From: Herbaspirillum sp. SJZ106
GTDB lineage: Bacteria; Pseudomonadota; Gammaproteobacteria; Burkholderiales; Burkholderiaceae_D
Length of the DNA: 64,000 nt
Direction: 5' to 3'
Assembly: GCF_006715495.1 (NCBI RefSeq)
Contig: NZ_VFNI01000006.1
Span: 124,001-188,000, forward strand
Part shown: positions 18,270-30,000 of the stretch, piece by piece
How positions within the stretch are numbered: the stretch's first letter is position 1
How the letters are laid out: every line of letters starts with the position of its first letter
Program-made: the position numbers and the translations under genes
The notes under the pieces: model-generated
The model's input: the letters and a program-made list of their open reading frames with translations, nothing else
Told to the model about the DNA's origin: nothing
Database searches by the model: none

Positions 18270-18995
18270 TTACATCTCTCCCCAAATCGCATTCAAGGCC
18301 GAAAGAGCCGCCATGCCAGCGGTCTCGGTGCGCAGCACGCGCGGCCCCATGGACAGCATCAAGGCGCCCTGGGCGCAGGCGAGTTGTTCCTCTTCTTCAT
18401 TGAAGCCGCCTTCGGGGCCGACGATCAGGGTCACGGCCTGCGGTGGATGATGGCGCGCCCAACTCGACAGCGGTTGCTCGCCGCGCGGCGACAGCAGGAT
18501 GCGGCGGTGCAGGTCGCTCTGGGCGATCCAGCGGCGGAATTCGGATAATCCGGCCAGGTGCGGCAGGCGGTTGCGGCCGCATTGCTCGACGGCGGACTGC
18601 ACGATGCCCTGCCAATGCGCCAGTTTTTTCTCGGCCCGCTCGCCCGACAGGCGCACCACGCAGCGCTGCGCGGCCAGCGGGACGAGCGCGGTGGCGCCCA
18701 GTTCGACGGCTTTTTCCACGATCCAGTCCATCTTGGCGCCTTCCGGCAGCGCCTGCGCCAGCGTCAGCGCATAGGGCAGTTCGGCCTCGCGCGGGGAGAA
18801 GGTCTTGATCTCGGCATGGACGCGCTTTTTTTCGATGGCGCTCAGGGTGGCGGTGTACTCGCCGCCCTCGCCGTTGAATAGCGTGACATGCTCGCCCGGC
18901 TGCAGTCGCAGCACCTGGACGTGATGGGCTACGTGGTCGGGCAGCACCAGGGATGCCCCGATGCTGAGGGGTTGCGGACAAAAGAAACGGGGCAT
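18270..18995 (-). CDS. rsmE: 16S rRNA m3U1498 methyltransferase RsmE
   Basis: 241 residues from [10 protein letters not shown], chosen because it is the family start; the frame runs further upstream without similarity. An N-terminal PUA-like part ([20 protein letters not shown]) precedes a SPOUT methyltransferase domain with the knot signature [16 protein letters not shown] and [15 protein letters not shown] end (seen as [16 protein letters not shown]). It methylates U1498 of 16S rRNA using SAM. Divergent from tkt. Confidence 0.95.
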   Translation of the reverse strand: MPRFFCPQPLSIGASLVLPDHVAHHVQVLRLQPGEHVTLFNGEGGEYTATLSAIEKKRVHAEIKTFSPREAELPYALTLAQALPEGAKMDWIVEKAVELGATALVPLAAQRCVVRLSGERAEKKLAHWQGIVQSAVEQCGRNRLPHLAGLSEFRRWIAQSDLHRRILLSPRGEQPLSSWARHHPPQAVTLIVGPEGGFNEEEEQLACAQGALMLSMGPRVLRTETAGMAALSALNAIWGEM

Positions 18996-19246
18996 GTGGA
19001 TGGGACTTGGCGATAAATATGGGGCGATCCGGGATTTTACCGTCTCCGCCCCCGCTCCCGGCCCATTTATGGCGCACAGGGCTTGGGGGCGGGCGCTCTC
19101 TGGTAAAATATAGCCCCGCGCGACCCCGGACATTTCCGGGGTTTGCATTTGAATGGCAGCACCGGAGCCGGCGGCAACAGGGCGTTGGCTCCCCGATACA
19201 GGTTTTTGGCGCCTGCGGGCGCATCCAGCAACTCTCTGACACCGAC

Positions 19247-21241
19247 ATGATTTCCACTCTCCCCACCGATAAGATGGCCAACGCGATCCGCGCGCTGGCG
19301 ATGGACGCTGTACAAAAAGCTAATTCTGGACACCCGGGCATGCCGATGGGGATGGCGGAAATCGCCGTGGCGCTGTGGGCCAAGCACTACCGCCACAATC
19401 CGGCCAATCCGCAATGGGCCAACCGCGACCGCTTCGTGCTGTCCAACGGCCACGGTTCGATGCTGCACTACGCGTTGCTGCACCTGACCGGCTACGACCT
19501 GCCGATGGAAGAGATCAAGAACTTCCGCCAATTGCATTCCAAGACCGCCGGCCACCCCGAAGTGCACATCACCCCGGGCGTGGAAACCACCACCGGCCCG
19601 CTGGGCCAGGGCATCACCAACGCGGTGGGCATGGCGCTGGCCGAGAAGCTGCTGGCGGCCGAATTCAACAAGCCCGGCCTGGCCGTGGTCGACCACTACA
19701 CCTACGCCTTCGTCGGCGACGGCTGCCTGATGGAAGGCATCTCGCATGAAGCCTGCTCGCTGGCCGGCGTGCTGAACCTGTCCAAGCTGATCGTGCTGTA
19801 CGACGACAACGGCATCTCCATCGACGGCCACGTCGAAGGCTGGTTCAAGGACGACACCCCGAAGCGCTTCGAAGCCTACGGCTGGAACGTGATCCCGGCC
19901 GTCGACGGCCACAACGTGGAAGCGGTCAACGCCGCCATCCACCAGGCCAAGCTGGCCGACAAGCCGACCCTGATCTGCTGCCGCACCGTGATCGGCAAGG
20001 GTTCGCCCAACCTGGCCGGCACCGACAAGGTGCACGGCGCCGCGCTGGGCGAGAAGGAAATCGCCGCCGTGCGCGAAGCGCTGGGCTGGACTTCCGCCCC
20101 GTTTGAAATCCCGGCCGACGTCTATTCGGCATGGGACGCCAAGGCCAACGGCGCGCAACTGGAAGGCGCGTGGAACAAGACGTTCGCCGACTATTCGGCC
20201 AAGTTCCCGGCCGCAGCCGCTGAACTGCAGCGCCGCCTGAAGGGCGAGCTGCCGGCCGATTTCGATAAGACCGTGGCCGCCTACATCGCCTCCACCGTCG
20301 AGAAGAAGGAAAACATCGCCACCCGCAAGGCCAGCCAGAACGCCATCCAGGCCTACGCGCAGGTGCTGCCGGAATTCCTGGGCGGCTCGGCCGACCTGAC
20401 CGGCTCAAACCTGACCAACTGGAAGGAATCGGTGGCGGTGCGCGCCGACCAGGCCGGCAACCACATCAACTACGGCGTGCGCGAGTTCGGCATGAGCGCC
20501 ATCATGAATGGCATCGCCCTGCATGGCGGCTACCTGCCGTTCGGCGCCACCTTCCTGACCTTCTCCGACTACAGCCGCAATGCGCTGCGCATGGCCGCGC
20601 TGATGAAGGTGCGTTCGCTGTTCGTGTTCACCCACGACTCGATCGGCCTGGGCGAAGACGGCCCCACCCACCAGTCGGTGGAACACGTCTCCAGCCTGCG
20701 CCTGATCCCCAACCTGGACAACTGGCGTCCGTGCGACACCACCGAATCCGCCGTGGCCTGGGCTGAATCCATCAAGCGCAACGACGGTCCCAGCACCCTG
20801 ATCTTCTCGCGCCAGAACCTGCCGTTCCAGGAACGCACCGAGGCCCAGATCAAGGACATCGCGCGCGGCGGTTACGTGCTGCGCGATGCCGCCGGCGCCA
20901 AGCTGGTGATCATCGCCACCGGTTCCGAGATCGAACTGGCCACCAAGGCCGCCGACGCGCTGGCGGCAGAAGGCATCGCCGTGCGCCTGGTGTCGATGCC
21001 GTCGACCGACGTGTTCGACCGCCAGGACGCCGCCTACAAGGCATCCGTGCTGCCCCGCGGCTTGCCGCGCCTGGCCATCGAAGCCGGCGTGACCGCCTTC
21101 TGGTACAAGTACGTGGGCCTGGACGGCGCCGTGGTCGGGATCGACACCTTCGGTGAATCGGCGCCGGCCGGCGTGCTGTTCAAGCACTTCGGCTTCACCG
21201 TCGAGAACGTGGTGGGCAAGGCCAAGCAACTGCTGGCCTGA
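19247..21241 (+). CDS. tkt: transketolase
   Basis: 664 residues from [20 protein letters not shown]. It is a thiamine-diphosphate enzyme of the pentose phosphate/Calvin pathways that transfers two-carbon ketol units. Landmarks: [20 protein letters not shown], the active-site His region [16 protein letters not shown], the ThDP/metal motif [20 protein letters not shown], and [20 protein letters not shown] in the pyrimidine domain. The frame begins 80 codons upstream, but that part has no family resemblance. It starts a plus-strand run with a GNAT gene 17 bp downstream and gap beyond. Confidence 0.97.
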   Translation: MISTLPTDKMANAIRALAMDAVQKANSGHPGMPMGMAEIAVALWAKHYRHNPANPQWANRDRFVLSNGHGSMLHYALLHLTGYDLPMEEIKNFRQLHSKTAGHPEVHITPGVETTTGPLGQGITNAVGMALAEKLLAAEFNKPGLAVVDHYTYAFVGDGCLMEGISHEACSLAGVLNLSKLIVLYDDNGISIDGHVEGWFKDDTPKRFEAYGWNVIPAVDGHNVEAVNAAIHQAKLADKPTLICCRTVIGKGSPNLAGTDKVHGAALGEKEIAAVREALGWTSAPFEIPADVYSAWDAKANGAQLEGAWNKTFADYSAKFPAAAAELQRRLKGELPADFDKTVAAYIASTVEKKENIATRKASQNAIQAYAQVLPEFLGGSADLTGSNLTNWKESVAVRADQAGNHINYGVREFGMSAIMNGIALHGGYLPFGATFLTFSDYSRNALRMAALMKVRSLFVFTHDSIGLGEDGPTHQSVEHVSSLRLIPNLDNWRPCDTTESAVAWAESIKRNDGPSTLIFSRQNLPFQERTEAQIKDIARGGYVLRDAAGAKLVIIATGSEIELATKAADALAAEGIAVRLVSMPSTDVFDRQDAAYKASVLPRGLPRLAIEAGVTAFWYKYVGLDGAVVGIDTFGESAPAGVLFKHFGFTVENVVGKAKQLLA

Positions 21242-21258
21242 CCCCCGAGGACAACGCA

Positions 21259-21822
21259 ATGACACAAGCAGCAGCAACGGGCGCGCCGGCCGAGGAAGTC
21301 ACGATCCGGCGCGCCCGCGTTTCGGACGCGGCGTCGATTGCCGGGGTGCGCATCGACAGCTGGCGCGCCAGCTATCGCGGCCTGGTGCCCGACAGCTACC
21401 TGGACAGCTTGCAGCCCGAGCAGAGCGTGAAGCTGTGGGAACAGGTGCTGGGCGCGTCCTCGGACGCGGCCTGCACCTTCGTGGCCGAAGCCGGCGGCGA
21501 GATCATCGGCTTTGCCTCGGGCATGACGCTGGCCGAGAGCAAGTTCGGCTGCGATGCCGAGCTCTCCGCCATCTGCGTGCTGCCCGATGAACAGCGCCGC
21601 GGCCTGGGCAAGAAGCTGCTGGCCAACGTCGCGGCGACCCTGATCAGCGCCGGCGCCACCGGACTGATGGCCTGGGTGCTGGCCAAGAACGAGGGGGCGC
21701 GGGAGTTTTTCAAGGCACTGGGCGCCGAACAGCTGTTCGAGCAGACCTTCACCTGGGACGACGGCACCGAGATCGACGAAGTCGGTTTCGTCTGGCGCAA
21801 GCTGAAGTCATCATCGTCTTAA
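21259..21822 (+). CDS. GNAT-family N-acetyltransferase
   Basis: 187 residues with a single GNAT fold. TIRRARVSDAASIAGVRIDSW begins the domain, and the acetyl-CoA pyrophosphate loop is CVLPDEQRRGLGKKLL (Q/R-x-x-G-x-G/A). The C-terminal strand ALGAEQLFEQTFTWDDGTEI is typical. The substrate cannot be told. It lies 17 bp after tkt with its own GAGG site, so it is probably co-transcribed with tkt. Confidence 0.85.
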   Translation: MTQAAATGAPAEEVTIRRARVSDAASIAGVRIDSWRASYRGLVPDSYLDSLQPEQSVKLWEQVLGASSDAACTFVAEAGGEIIGFASGMTLAESKFGCDAELSAICVLPDEQRRGLGKKLLANVAATLISAGATGLMAWVLAKNEGAREFFKALGAEQLFEQTFTWDDGTEIDEVGFVWRKLKSSSS

Positions 21823-22038
21823 GCGGACGGCAGGGAATCGTCAGCCGGAAGGTTTGCCTGAGACGCAGGTCATCCGGTGCAGTGCAGGGCAGGGCCAGAA
21901 CAATACGCAAGAACAAGGCCGGGAAAGACCGAAAAATGGCCGGGAGCGCCCCGGCCGCCCCAGTAGACTCTCTTGCTGTGGGCGGTTTTCCGGCAGAACC
22001 GGTTTGCATTGATTTTTTAATACCTTAAGGAGAAGAGC

Positions 22039-23052
22039 ATGGCAATTCGCGTCGCAATCAACGGTTATGGCCGCATCGGCCGCAATATCCTGCGCGCCCA
22101 CTACGAAGGCGGCAAGAAGCACGACATCGAGATCGTCGCCATCAACGACCTGGGCGATCCGAAGACCAATGCCCACCTGACCCAGTACGACACCGCGCAC
22201 GGCAAGTTCCCGGGCACCGTGGCCGTCGACGGCGATTCGATCGTGGTCAATGGCGACCGCATCAAGGTGCTGGCGCAGCGCAACCCGGCCGAGCTGCCAT
22301 GGGGCGAGCTGGGCGTGGATGTGGTGCTGGAATGCACCGGCTTCTTCACCACCAAGGAAAAGGCCAGCGCCCACATCAAGGGCGGCGCCAAGAAGGTGAT
22401 CATCTCCGCTCCGGGCGGCAAGGACGTGGACGCGACCGTCGTGTTCGGCGTCAACCACGGCGTGCTCAAGGCCAGCGATACCGTGATCTCCAACGCATCG
22501 TGCACCACCAACTGCCTGGCGCCGCTGGTGCAGCCGCTGCATGACAAGATCGGCCTGCTGAACGGCCTGATGACCACCGTGCACGCCTACACCAACGACC
22601 AGGTGCTGACCGACGTCTACCACGAAGACCTGCGTCGCGCCCGCTCGGCCACCCAGTCGATGATCCCGACCAAGACCGGCGCTGCAGCAGCGGTCGGCCT
22701 GGTGCTGCCTGAGCTGAACGGCAAGCTGGACGGCTTCGCGATCCGCGTGCCGACGATCAATGTTTCGCTGGTCGACCTGTCCTTCGTCGCCGCGCGCGAC
22801 ACCACCGTGGACGAAGTCAACGCCATCCTGAAGGCCGCTTCGGAAGCCGGTCCGTTGAAGGGTATCCTGACCTACAACACCGATCCGCTGGTGTCGGTCG
22901 ACTTCAACCACAACCCGGCATCGTCCAACTTCGACGCCACCCTGACCAAGGTCTCCGGCCGCCTGGTCAAGGTTTCGTCCTGGTACGACAACGAATGGGG
23001 CTTCTCCAACCGCATGCTGGACACCACCGTGGCCCTGGCGACCGCCAAGTAA
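22039..23052 (+). CDS. gap: glyceraldehyde-3-phosphate dehydrogenase
   Basis: 337 residues, glycolytic NAD-dependent GAPDH. The Rossmann start is [17 protein letters not shown]; the catalytic Cys is residue 155 in [12 protein letters not shown]; and [20 protein letters not shown] and [13 protein letters not shown] are conserved. Strong AAGGAG site upstream. Its position after tkt links the two in central carbon metabolism, a common betaproteobacterial arrangement. A stable hairpin follows the stop. Confidence 0.98.
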   Translation: MAIRVAINGYGRIGRNILRAHYEGGKKHDIEIVAINDLGDPKTNAHLTQYDTAHGKFPGTVAVDGDSIVVNGDRIKVLAQRNPAELPWGELGVDVVLECTGFFTTKEKASAHIKGGAKKVIISAPGGKDVDATVVFGVNHGVLKASDTVISNASCTTNCLAPLVQPLHDKIGLLNGLMTTVHAYTNDQVLTDVYHEDLRRARSATQSMIPTKTGAAAAVGLVLPELNGKLDGFAIRVPTINVSLVDLSFVAARDTTVDEVNAILKAASEAGPLKGILTYNTDPLVSVDFNHNPASSNFDATLTKVSGRLVKVSSWYDNEWGFSNRMLDTTVALATAK

Positions 23053-23060
23053 GACCCCGG

Positions 23061-23097
23061 CGATACCGGCCGCTGGAAATTTTCCCGGTCGGTATCG
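23061..23097 (+). terminator. hairpin after gap
   Basis: Stem CGATACCG/CGGTATCG (extendable to about 11 bp) just after the gap stop. There is no U-run, so it may stabilise the 3' end rather than terminate. Confidence 0.4.
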
Positions 23098-23279
23098 TCA
23101 ATTTCCGGGCTGATTCGGGTTCTTTTCCTCGGATGCAAGCTTGCGCAGGCCGGTGAAAATATGTCATCAGCCTGCAAAGGATCGAAAGGCTGTTGCAAAC
23201 TTCGGTTTGCAATGGCCTTTCGTCCGTTTGCGGCATTGCATTTCAAACAAGATCAATTCGAATCCATAAGAGGGACGTC

Positions 23280-23786
23280 ATGTCAGCAACCTCATTCCAA
23301 GCGCATCGCCTCGTTGCCAGGCTGGCCCTGATCGCCGGTGTCGCCTTTTCGCTTTCCGCGTGCGACTACATCAGCAGTTTCGCCAAGCCCAAGCAGACCC
23401 CGGAGGAAGCCAAGGCCGAAGGCATTGCCCTGGGCGCCGGTTGCCGCCAGGCCGGCCAGACCCTGGAAGACTGCTACCAGCGCAATCCGGACGCCCTGAA
23501 GGCGGGCATCTTTGCCGGCTGGAAGGACATGCACGAATACATGGCGGCCAAGAACATCCAGACCGTCACGCCGCCACCTCCGCCGCCGCCTGAACCGGCC
23601 AAGGACAGCAAGGACAATAAGGATGGCAGGGACGCCAAGGATTCCTCCAGCCGTTCGCGCGAGCGCGACAGTACCCGCGACAGCAACCGGTCGCGCGACC
23701 GCGATAGCAGCTCCTCGCGCGACAGCGGTTCCAGCGACCGCCGCGCCAGCCGCGACGACGACAGCAAGCCCACGCCCAAGTATTGA
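23280..23786 (+). CDS. lipoprotein with Arg/Ser/Asp-rich tail
   Basis: 168 residues from the ATG at 23280 (AGAGGGA site). The signal peptide ends in lipobox LSAC (Cys 32), with Asp at +2, which in enteric bacteria disfavours Lol export and would keep it in the inner membrane. Residues about 32-100 are a small domain with two further Cys (LGAGCRQAGQTLEDCYQRN), possibly a disulfide. A run of seven Pro (TPPPPPPPEP) follows, then a low-complexity tail of about 60 residues made of K/R, S and D repeats, resembling eukaryotic RS domains. No function recognised. Single gene between gap and a repeat element. Confidence 0.8.
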   Translation: MSATSFQAHRLVARLALIAGVAFSLSACDYISSFAKPKQTPEEAKAEGIALGAGCRQAGQTLEDCYQRNPDALKAGIFAGWKDMHEYMAAKNIQTVTPPPPPPPEPAKDSKDNKDGRDAKDSSSRSRERDSTRDSNRSRDRDSSSSRDSGSSDRRASRDDDSKPTPKY

Positions 23787-23819
23787 GGCGCAGCAAAGCA
23801 AAAACGCCCCTTACGGAGT

Positions 23820-24017
23820 AATGCCGTTCAGTTAGGCGCTGAACGGCATTTTTGTTTGTGCAGTCCAGACTCCGTTCGCCCTGAGTAGCTGCGCAGCAGC
23901 GTATCGAAGGGCAGGCAAGAGCGCTAACGCTGGCTTCGATACGGCCCTGGCGGGCCTACTCAGCCCGAACGGGCTCCGTGATAAGTGGTTCAGAATTAGC
24001 CTTAACTGAACGGCATT
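23820..24017 (-). repeat. REPIN-like dispersed repeat, copy A
   Basis: A 198-bp element bounded by AATGCCGTTCAG..CTGAACGGCATT hairpin at one end and AATGCCGTTCAGTTAAGG (complement strand) at the other. Inside, two inverted modules (CCGTTCG..CTGAGTAG..CGTATCGAA and complement). It is inverted relative to copies B (37803-38024) and C (58447-58655). Confidence 0.85.
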
Positions 24018-24059
24018 ACCCCTCACGGGATCTTCTTGTTTTTCCGGCAAGCGGTCCGC

Positions 24060-26774
24060 TCAACCAAACACCAACTGCCACAGCCGGATCACGCAGGCGC
24101 GCTCATGTTCCACGCGCTCGGCGTCGATGTGGGCGCGTTCCGCGCCTTGCAGGCGGATCTGGTGCTGCAGCTTGCGGAAGAGCCGGTAGGCATTGGCGGC
24201 TTCAGCCGCCAGCGCGGTGTCGATCAGGCCCAGTTGCGCGGCCAGCTTCAGCAGCGCGATGTTGCCGATGTCGCCGGTCAACTGCGGATGTTCCGGCGCA
24301 TGGCGCAGCACCAGGTATTGGACGATGAACTCGATGTCGATCATGCCGCCTTCATCGTGCTTGAGGTCGAACTGGGTGCTGCGGTTGGGATGGGCGTCGC
24401 GCATGCGGCGGCGCATCGACAGCACTTCCTCCTCCAGTTTCTGGTAATCGCGCGGCTGGCGCAGCACGCGTTCGCGCAGCGCTTCGAAACGTTCGCCGAT
24501 GGCGGCGTCACCGGCGCAGAAGCGTGCGCGCGTGAGCGCCTGGTGTTCCCAGATCCAGGCCGAGTTGAGCTGGTATTTCTCGAACGAGCTGACCGGCGAC
24601 ACCAGCAGCCCGCTGGCGCCGTCCGGGCGCAGCGCGATGTCGATGTCGAACAGCGTGCCGGCCGGGGTGTGGCTGGTCATCCAGGTGATGAAACGCTGCG
24701 CCAGCTTGGCGTAGAGCGCCGGGGCCTCCTGGTCGTCGTCGTCGTACAGGAACACCACGTCGAGGTCGGACACGTAACCCAGCTCCTTGCCGCCCAGCTT
24801 GCCGTAGGCGATCACCGCGAACTGCGGCACTTCGCGGTGGCGCTGGGCGATGGTCTGCCATGCCGCCTTGATGGTGGCGGCGACCAGGATGTCGGCCAGC
24901 GCCGAGAGTTCGTCGGCCAGCTTCTCCACCGACAGGTCGCCCTCCAGGTCTTGCGCCAGCAGGCGGAACAGTTCGGTGTGGTGCAGCTCGCGCAGGATAT
25001 CCATCTGCCGTTCGGTATCGCCCGGGGCGGTGTCGAGCTGGCGTTGGCAGTTGTCGGCGAAAGCGGCCCAGTCGGAGTCGGCTTTCAGGTTGCGGTCGTC
25101 CAGCAGTTCGTCCAGCAGGATGGGGTGCTGGATCAGGTAGGTGGCGGCCCAGCCGCTGGCGCCGATCATGCGGATCAGGCGTGTGAGCGCATGGGGATAT
25201 TCGGTCAGCAGCGCCAGGTAGGCGGCGCGGCGCGCGATGGCCTCAAGGAAGTCGAGCAGGCGGCCCAGCGTCGGCAACTGGTCGTAATGCAATGCCGCCA
25301 CCAGCGGCAGGGCGGCGTTGATGACGGTATTGAGGCGGTTGCGGCTCTGTTCCGGCAGGCTTTGCATGCGCGGCGATTGCCAGGTCAGTTGCAGGCGCTT
25401 GGCGCCGGCTTCGATATCGGCCGCCGGGAAACCGACCAGCGTGAGCGCATCGGCGATGGCTTCCAGGCCGTCGGTGTCGTTGATGCCCGGGGTTTCGCTT
25501 TCGTTGTCGGGCGCGGCTTGCTTGTCGTTGAAAATGGCATCGAACTGCGCCGCCACGATGCGCCGATGCGCTTCCAGCGCCTGCAGCAGGGCCGCGCTGT
25601 CGGGGTAGCCCATCATGCGCGCCACCAGCAGCAGGTCATCGGGATTGACCGGCAGGGTGTGGGTCTGCGCGTCTTCCAGGTATTGCAGGCGATGTTCCAG
25701 GTCGCGCAGGAACGCATAGGCCGCCAGCAACTGTTCCACCACCTCCGGCGCCAGCAGGTTCTTGGCGGCCAGCGTGCGCAGGGTGACGCGGGTGGAGCGG
25801 TCGCGCAGTTCCGGATCGCGGCCGCCCCGGATCAGCTGGAATACCTGGCTGACGAATTCGATCTCGCGGATGCCGCCGCGTCCCAGCTTGACGTTGTTGC
25901 TGCGGTCCGGATGCAGCGCTTCCTGGCGTTTGACCTCGGCGCGGATCTGCGCGTGCATCGAGCGCAGCGCATCGATCGAGCCGAAGTCCAGGTAACGGCG
26001 GAAGATGAAGGGGCGGCTGATGGCTTCCAGCGCGGCGATGTCTTGCGGGTCGCCGGTCAGCGCGCGCGCCTTGGTCCAGGCGTAGCGCTCCCATTCGCGG
26101 CCCTGGCGCACCAGGTATTCCTCGACCATGTTGAAGCTGGCCACCAGCGGGCCGGAATTGCCGTTGGGGCGCAGCGCCATGTCGACCCGGAAGGTGAAGC
26201 CGTCCTCGGTGATCTCGGCCAGGGCGCCGATCAGCTTCTTGCCCAGGCGCACGAAGAATTCATGGTTGGAGAGTTGCTTCTGGCCATCTTCTGCCCGGGT
26301 GTCGCCGTCTTCCGGGTAGACGAAGATCAGGTCGATGTCGGAGGAGACATTGAGCTCGCCGCCGCCCAGCTTGCCCATGCCCAGCACGATCATCTGCTGC
26401 TGGCGCCCGGATTCCTCGCCCATGGGCACGCCGTACAGCGCGGTCTGCTCGCGCATCAGGGCGGCCAGGTGAGTCTGCACCGCGAAGTCGGCGAACTCGG
26501 TCATGGTGGCGACGACCTCGCCCAGGTCGGCGCGGCCGGCCAGGTCGCGCTCGATCAGCGTGCAGACAACCAGGTTGCGCAGGCGGCGCATGGCGGCGTT
26601 GAGCGCAAGGCCGGTATCCAGGTCGGCCTGCAGGCGGCGTGCAAAGAATGCGCGATCCATGGCCCGGGCGGCTGCTTCGGCGACCAGTGCCGGACGGGCG
26701 GCGTCGGCCTGGGTCCAGCGGGTGAAATAACGTGAAGCCTGGGCGTTGACGAGGGGAGCGGTCGGATCTGGCAT
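24060..26774 (-). CDS. glnE: bifunctional glutamine synthetase adenylyltransferase/deadenylase
   Basis: 904 residues from MPDPTAPLVN. It adjusts glutamine synthetase by attaching or removing AMP on a Tyr, in response to PII. Two nucleotidyltransferase domains are visible: N-terminal deadenylase (LGMGKLGGGELNVSSDIDLI, then FVYPEDGD) and C-terminal adenylyltransferase (AYGKLGGKELGYVSDLDVVF), each with its Asp-x-Asp metal motif, separated by a helical linker. Slightly shorter than the E. coli protein. Divergent from yhdP. Confidence 0.96.
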   Translation of the reverse strand: MPDPTAPLVNAQASRYFTRWTQADAARPALVAEAAARAMDRAFFARRLQADLDTGLALNAAMRRLRNLVVCTLIERDLAGRADLGEVVATMTEFADFAVQTHLAALMREQTALYGVPMGEESGRQQQMIVLGMGKLGGGELNVSSDIDLIFVYPEDGDTRAEDGQKQLSNHEFFVRLGKKLIGALAEITEDGFTFRVDMALRPNGNSGPLVASFNMVEEYLVRQGREWERYAWTKARALTGDPQDIAALEAISRPFIFRRYLDFGSIDALRSMHAQIRAEVKRQEALHPDRSNNVKLGRGGIREIEFVSQVFQLIRGGRDPELRDRSTRVTLRTLAAKNLLAPEVVEQLLAAYAFLRDLEHRLQYLEDAQTHTLPVNPDDLLLVARMMGYPDSAALLQALEAHRRIVAAQFDAIFNDKQAAPDNESETPGINDTDGLEAIADALTLVGFPAADIEAGAKRLQLTWQSPRMQSLPEQSRNRLNTVINAALPLVAALHYDQLPTLGRLLDFLEAIARRAAYLALLTEYPHALTRLIRMIGASGWAATYLIQHPILLDELLDDRNLKADSDWAAFADNCQRQLDTAPGDTERQMDILRELHHTELFRLLAQDLEGDLSVEKLADELSALADILVAATIKAAWQTIAQRHREVPQFAVIAYGKLGGKELGYVSDLDVVFLYDDDDQEAPALYAKLAQRFITWMTSHTPAGTLFDIDIALRPDGASGLLVSPVSSFEKYQLNSAWIWEHQALTRARFCAGDAAIGERFEALRERVLRQPRDYQKLEEEVLSMRRRMRDAHPNRSTQFDLKHDEGGMIDIEFIVQYLVLRHAPEHPQLTGDIGNIALLKLAAQLGLIDTALAAEAANAYRLFRKLQHQIRLQGAERAHIDAERVEHERACVIRLWQLVFG

Positions 26775-27037
26775 AAGGGGACGAATGGGTTGGCGCAGGT
26801 GTAAAAGAAGGAAAACAGGGCGTAAAACAGGTTCAGTCCCGGCCGGCGACAACCGAAAATAGGACTGGCCTGACGCGGCACTGACGGATTTTTATCCAAA
26901 GGCGGATTTTATCCCCCGTTTTTAAACTTATCGCTGTTTTTGCTGTTCATAGCTATTCCGTTCGGATGGCAACACCATGTTTTCCATGCGATCATGTCAT
27001 TCGCGCGAATTATTTCATATCGAGTTGCCTTAGCCTG

Positions 27038-30000
27038 ATGTCCGAAGAACAACATAACGCCACATCGAAGCCTGCCCATTGGGCGCTATGCTGGCGAATC
27101 GTGCGGGGCACCTGTTTTCACCTGAACCGGGCCAGCTATCACGTCCTCGGCTTCACCTTCAAGCTGCTGCTGGCGGCTTATTTCATTTTCTGCGCGTTGT
27201 TCCTGGTGCTGCGCTATGTCGTGCTGCCCGAAATCGGCCACTACAAGCCGCAGATCGAGGGCGTGGCTTCCAAGGCCATCGGCCGCGCGGTGTCCATCGA
27301 TGCCATCGACGCCTCCTGGAGCGGCTTGCGGCCGCAACTCTCGCTGAACAACATCACCGTACACGACGAGGCCGGCCAGCCTGCGTTGACCTTGCCGCAC
27401 GTGTCCGCCACCCTGTCGTGGACCAGCGTGCTGGTGGCCGGCCTGCGCCTGGAGAGCCTGGTCATCGAACAAGCCGACCTGTCCATCCGGCGCGATCCCT
27501 CCGGCAAGCTGTTCGTGGCCGGCATTCCGGTGCCGACCGGCGGCGACGGCAGTTCGCTGGACTGGTTGCTGTCGCAGCGCGAGATTGTCATCCGCGGCAG
27601 CAAGCTGCGCTGGAGCGATGAAATGCGCGGCGCGCCCGAACTGGCGCTGGAAGATGTCGACCTGGTATTGCACAACCATTGGTTGCGCCACCGCATGGCC
27701 CTGCGCGCCACGCCACCGGCCGCGTATGCGGCGCCGCTGGATGTGCGCGCCGATTTCAGCCATCCGGCCTTTGCCAGCCGCATTTCCGACGTTTCGCACT
27801 GGACCGGCACCCTCTATGCCGACCTGCGCCAGACCGATCTTTCGGTCTGGCGCGCCTGGTTCGACTATCCGCTCGACATTGCCCAGGGGCGCGGTTCGGT
27901 GCGCGCCTGGCTGGCGCTGGATCGCGCCAAGGTGGCCAATTTCACCGCCGACCTGGCCTTGTCCGATTTCACCGCGCGCCTGTCGAAGAAGCTGGAGCCG
28001 CTGAACCTCAAGCGCGTCAATGGTCGCATTTCGGCCAGCGAGAGCCTGGGCGGCACGCCCGAGGACGGCGTGCCTACCTTCGGCGCCAACGGCCACAAGG
28101 TGGCGCTCTCGGATTTCTCCATCGAGATGCCGGATGGTTTCAGCCTGCCGCCCACATCGATATCCGAAAGCTATGAGCCGGCCACCCTGCTCAAAGCCGA
28201 ACAGACCAGCGTCAAGGCCACCCACCTGAACCTGGAGGCGCTGTCGCAACTGGCGGCGCGCCTGCCCTTGACGCTGTCGCAGCGCAAGCTGCTGGATGAC
28301 CTGGCTCCGCGCGGCGAGCTTCACGATTTCACCGTGCAGTGGCAGGGGACTTATCCGGAATTGACTTCCTACCGCATCCGGGGCGGTTTTACCGGTCTTG
28401 GCCTGAAGGCCCAGGCGCGCCATGTCGAGGTGCGCAAGACCGCGCTGCAGCAGGCGGCGCCGGCGCAGTGGGCAGGTCTTCCGGGCGTGGAGAACCTGGC
28501 CGGGGAAATCGATGCGACCGAGAAAGGCGGCACGGTGCGCCTGTCTTCGAAGAAGATGGCCCTGCAATTGCCGGAGCAAATGTTTGCCGAGCCAAGCATG
28601 CCTTTCGACAGTCTGGATCTCAAGGCGCACTGGCAATACCAGAAGGACCAGACCCTGCTGTTTGCGCTGGACGACATGCAATTTACCCAGCCGGGCGTGG
28701 CCGGCCGCCTGCGCGGCACGCATTTGCTGCCGTTGCAGGGCCAGTCGCTGGGCAGCGTGGACATCACCGGCGAACTGAGCGCGTTCGACCTCAAGACGCT
28801 GCGGCGCTACCTGCCGGCGCATATCAGCGAGCCGCTGCGGCGCTGGCTCACCGAAGGGCTGATGGACGGCACCATGCGCGATGTGCAGCTGACGCTCAAG
28901 GGCGCACTGGCCGACTTCCCTTTCCATGCGGCAAAGCCGGGCGACAAGCCCAAGGGCCGGTTCCTGGTCAGCGGCGACTTCGATGGGCTCAAGATCAACT
29001 ACACGCCCGGCCATGTGAACCAGGATGGCAAGGAACCGGAATGGCCCTTGCTGGAAGACGGGAGCGGCAGATTCAGCATCGACAGCACGCAGCTGGAAGT
29101 GAAGGCCGACAGCGCCAGGACCCTGGGCGCGAACCTGAGCCGGGTCACGGCGCGCATTGCCGACCTGGCCTCGCATGAGGCCGTGCTGGAGATCGATGGC
29201 GCGGCCAACGGCCCGATGTCGACCTTCCTGCAATATGTCAGGCAAAGCCCGGTGGCGCATTGGACCGGCGAGGTCATGGCCCAGGCCAGCGCCACCGGCG
29301 ATGCGCGGCTGGAGCTGAAATTCCAGATGCCGCTGAACCATGCCATCGATACCAAGGCGCAAGGCGTGTTCAGTTTCGCCAACAACGATGTCGACCTGTT
29401 GCCTACGTTGCCCATGATGTATCGCACCGTCGGCAAGGTCGAGTTCAACGAGCGCGGCTTCAGCCTCAACGGCATCCGCGGCCAGTTCCTGGGGGACAGC
29501 GTGGCCATTACCGGCGGCACGCAGCGCGACGGCAGCAGCCAGGTTCGCATGGATGGCGCGATCAATATCGACGCCTTGCGCCAGCTCTATCCCGAAGCTT
29601 CGATGCAACGCTTGCTGGCGCGCCTGTCCGGCGGCGCCCGCTATACCGCTTCGGTGCTGGTGCGCCAGCATCATCCCGAGGTGATCGTCGAGTCCAGCCT
29701 GGCCGGGCTGGGGTCGGAGTTGCCGGCGCCGCTGAGGAAGTCGCCGCAGGAGAGCCTGCCGATGCGCTTCGAACTGCAGCCCGTCGCCTCCAACGATCCG
29801 CTGATCGAACGCGAAGAGATCAAGGTCGCGCTGGGCCCGAACATCGCATCGCATTATCTGCGCGAGAAGGTCGCGGCCCGCTCCGACGAGTGGCGCGTGG
29901 TCAGCGGCGGCATCGCCTACAACCAGCCGCTGCCGTCGCCGGCGTCGGGCTTGAAGCTGGCATTGTCCGCCGACAGTGTCGACATGGATGCCTGGCAGGC

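Noticed and set aside
24036..26735. 899-residue open frame on the plus strand
   Set aside because: Antisense shadow of glnE, same reasoning.
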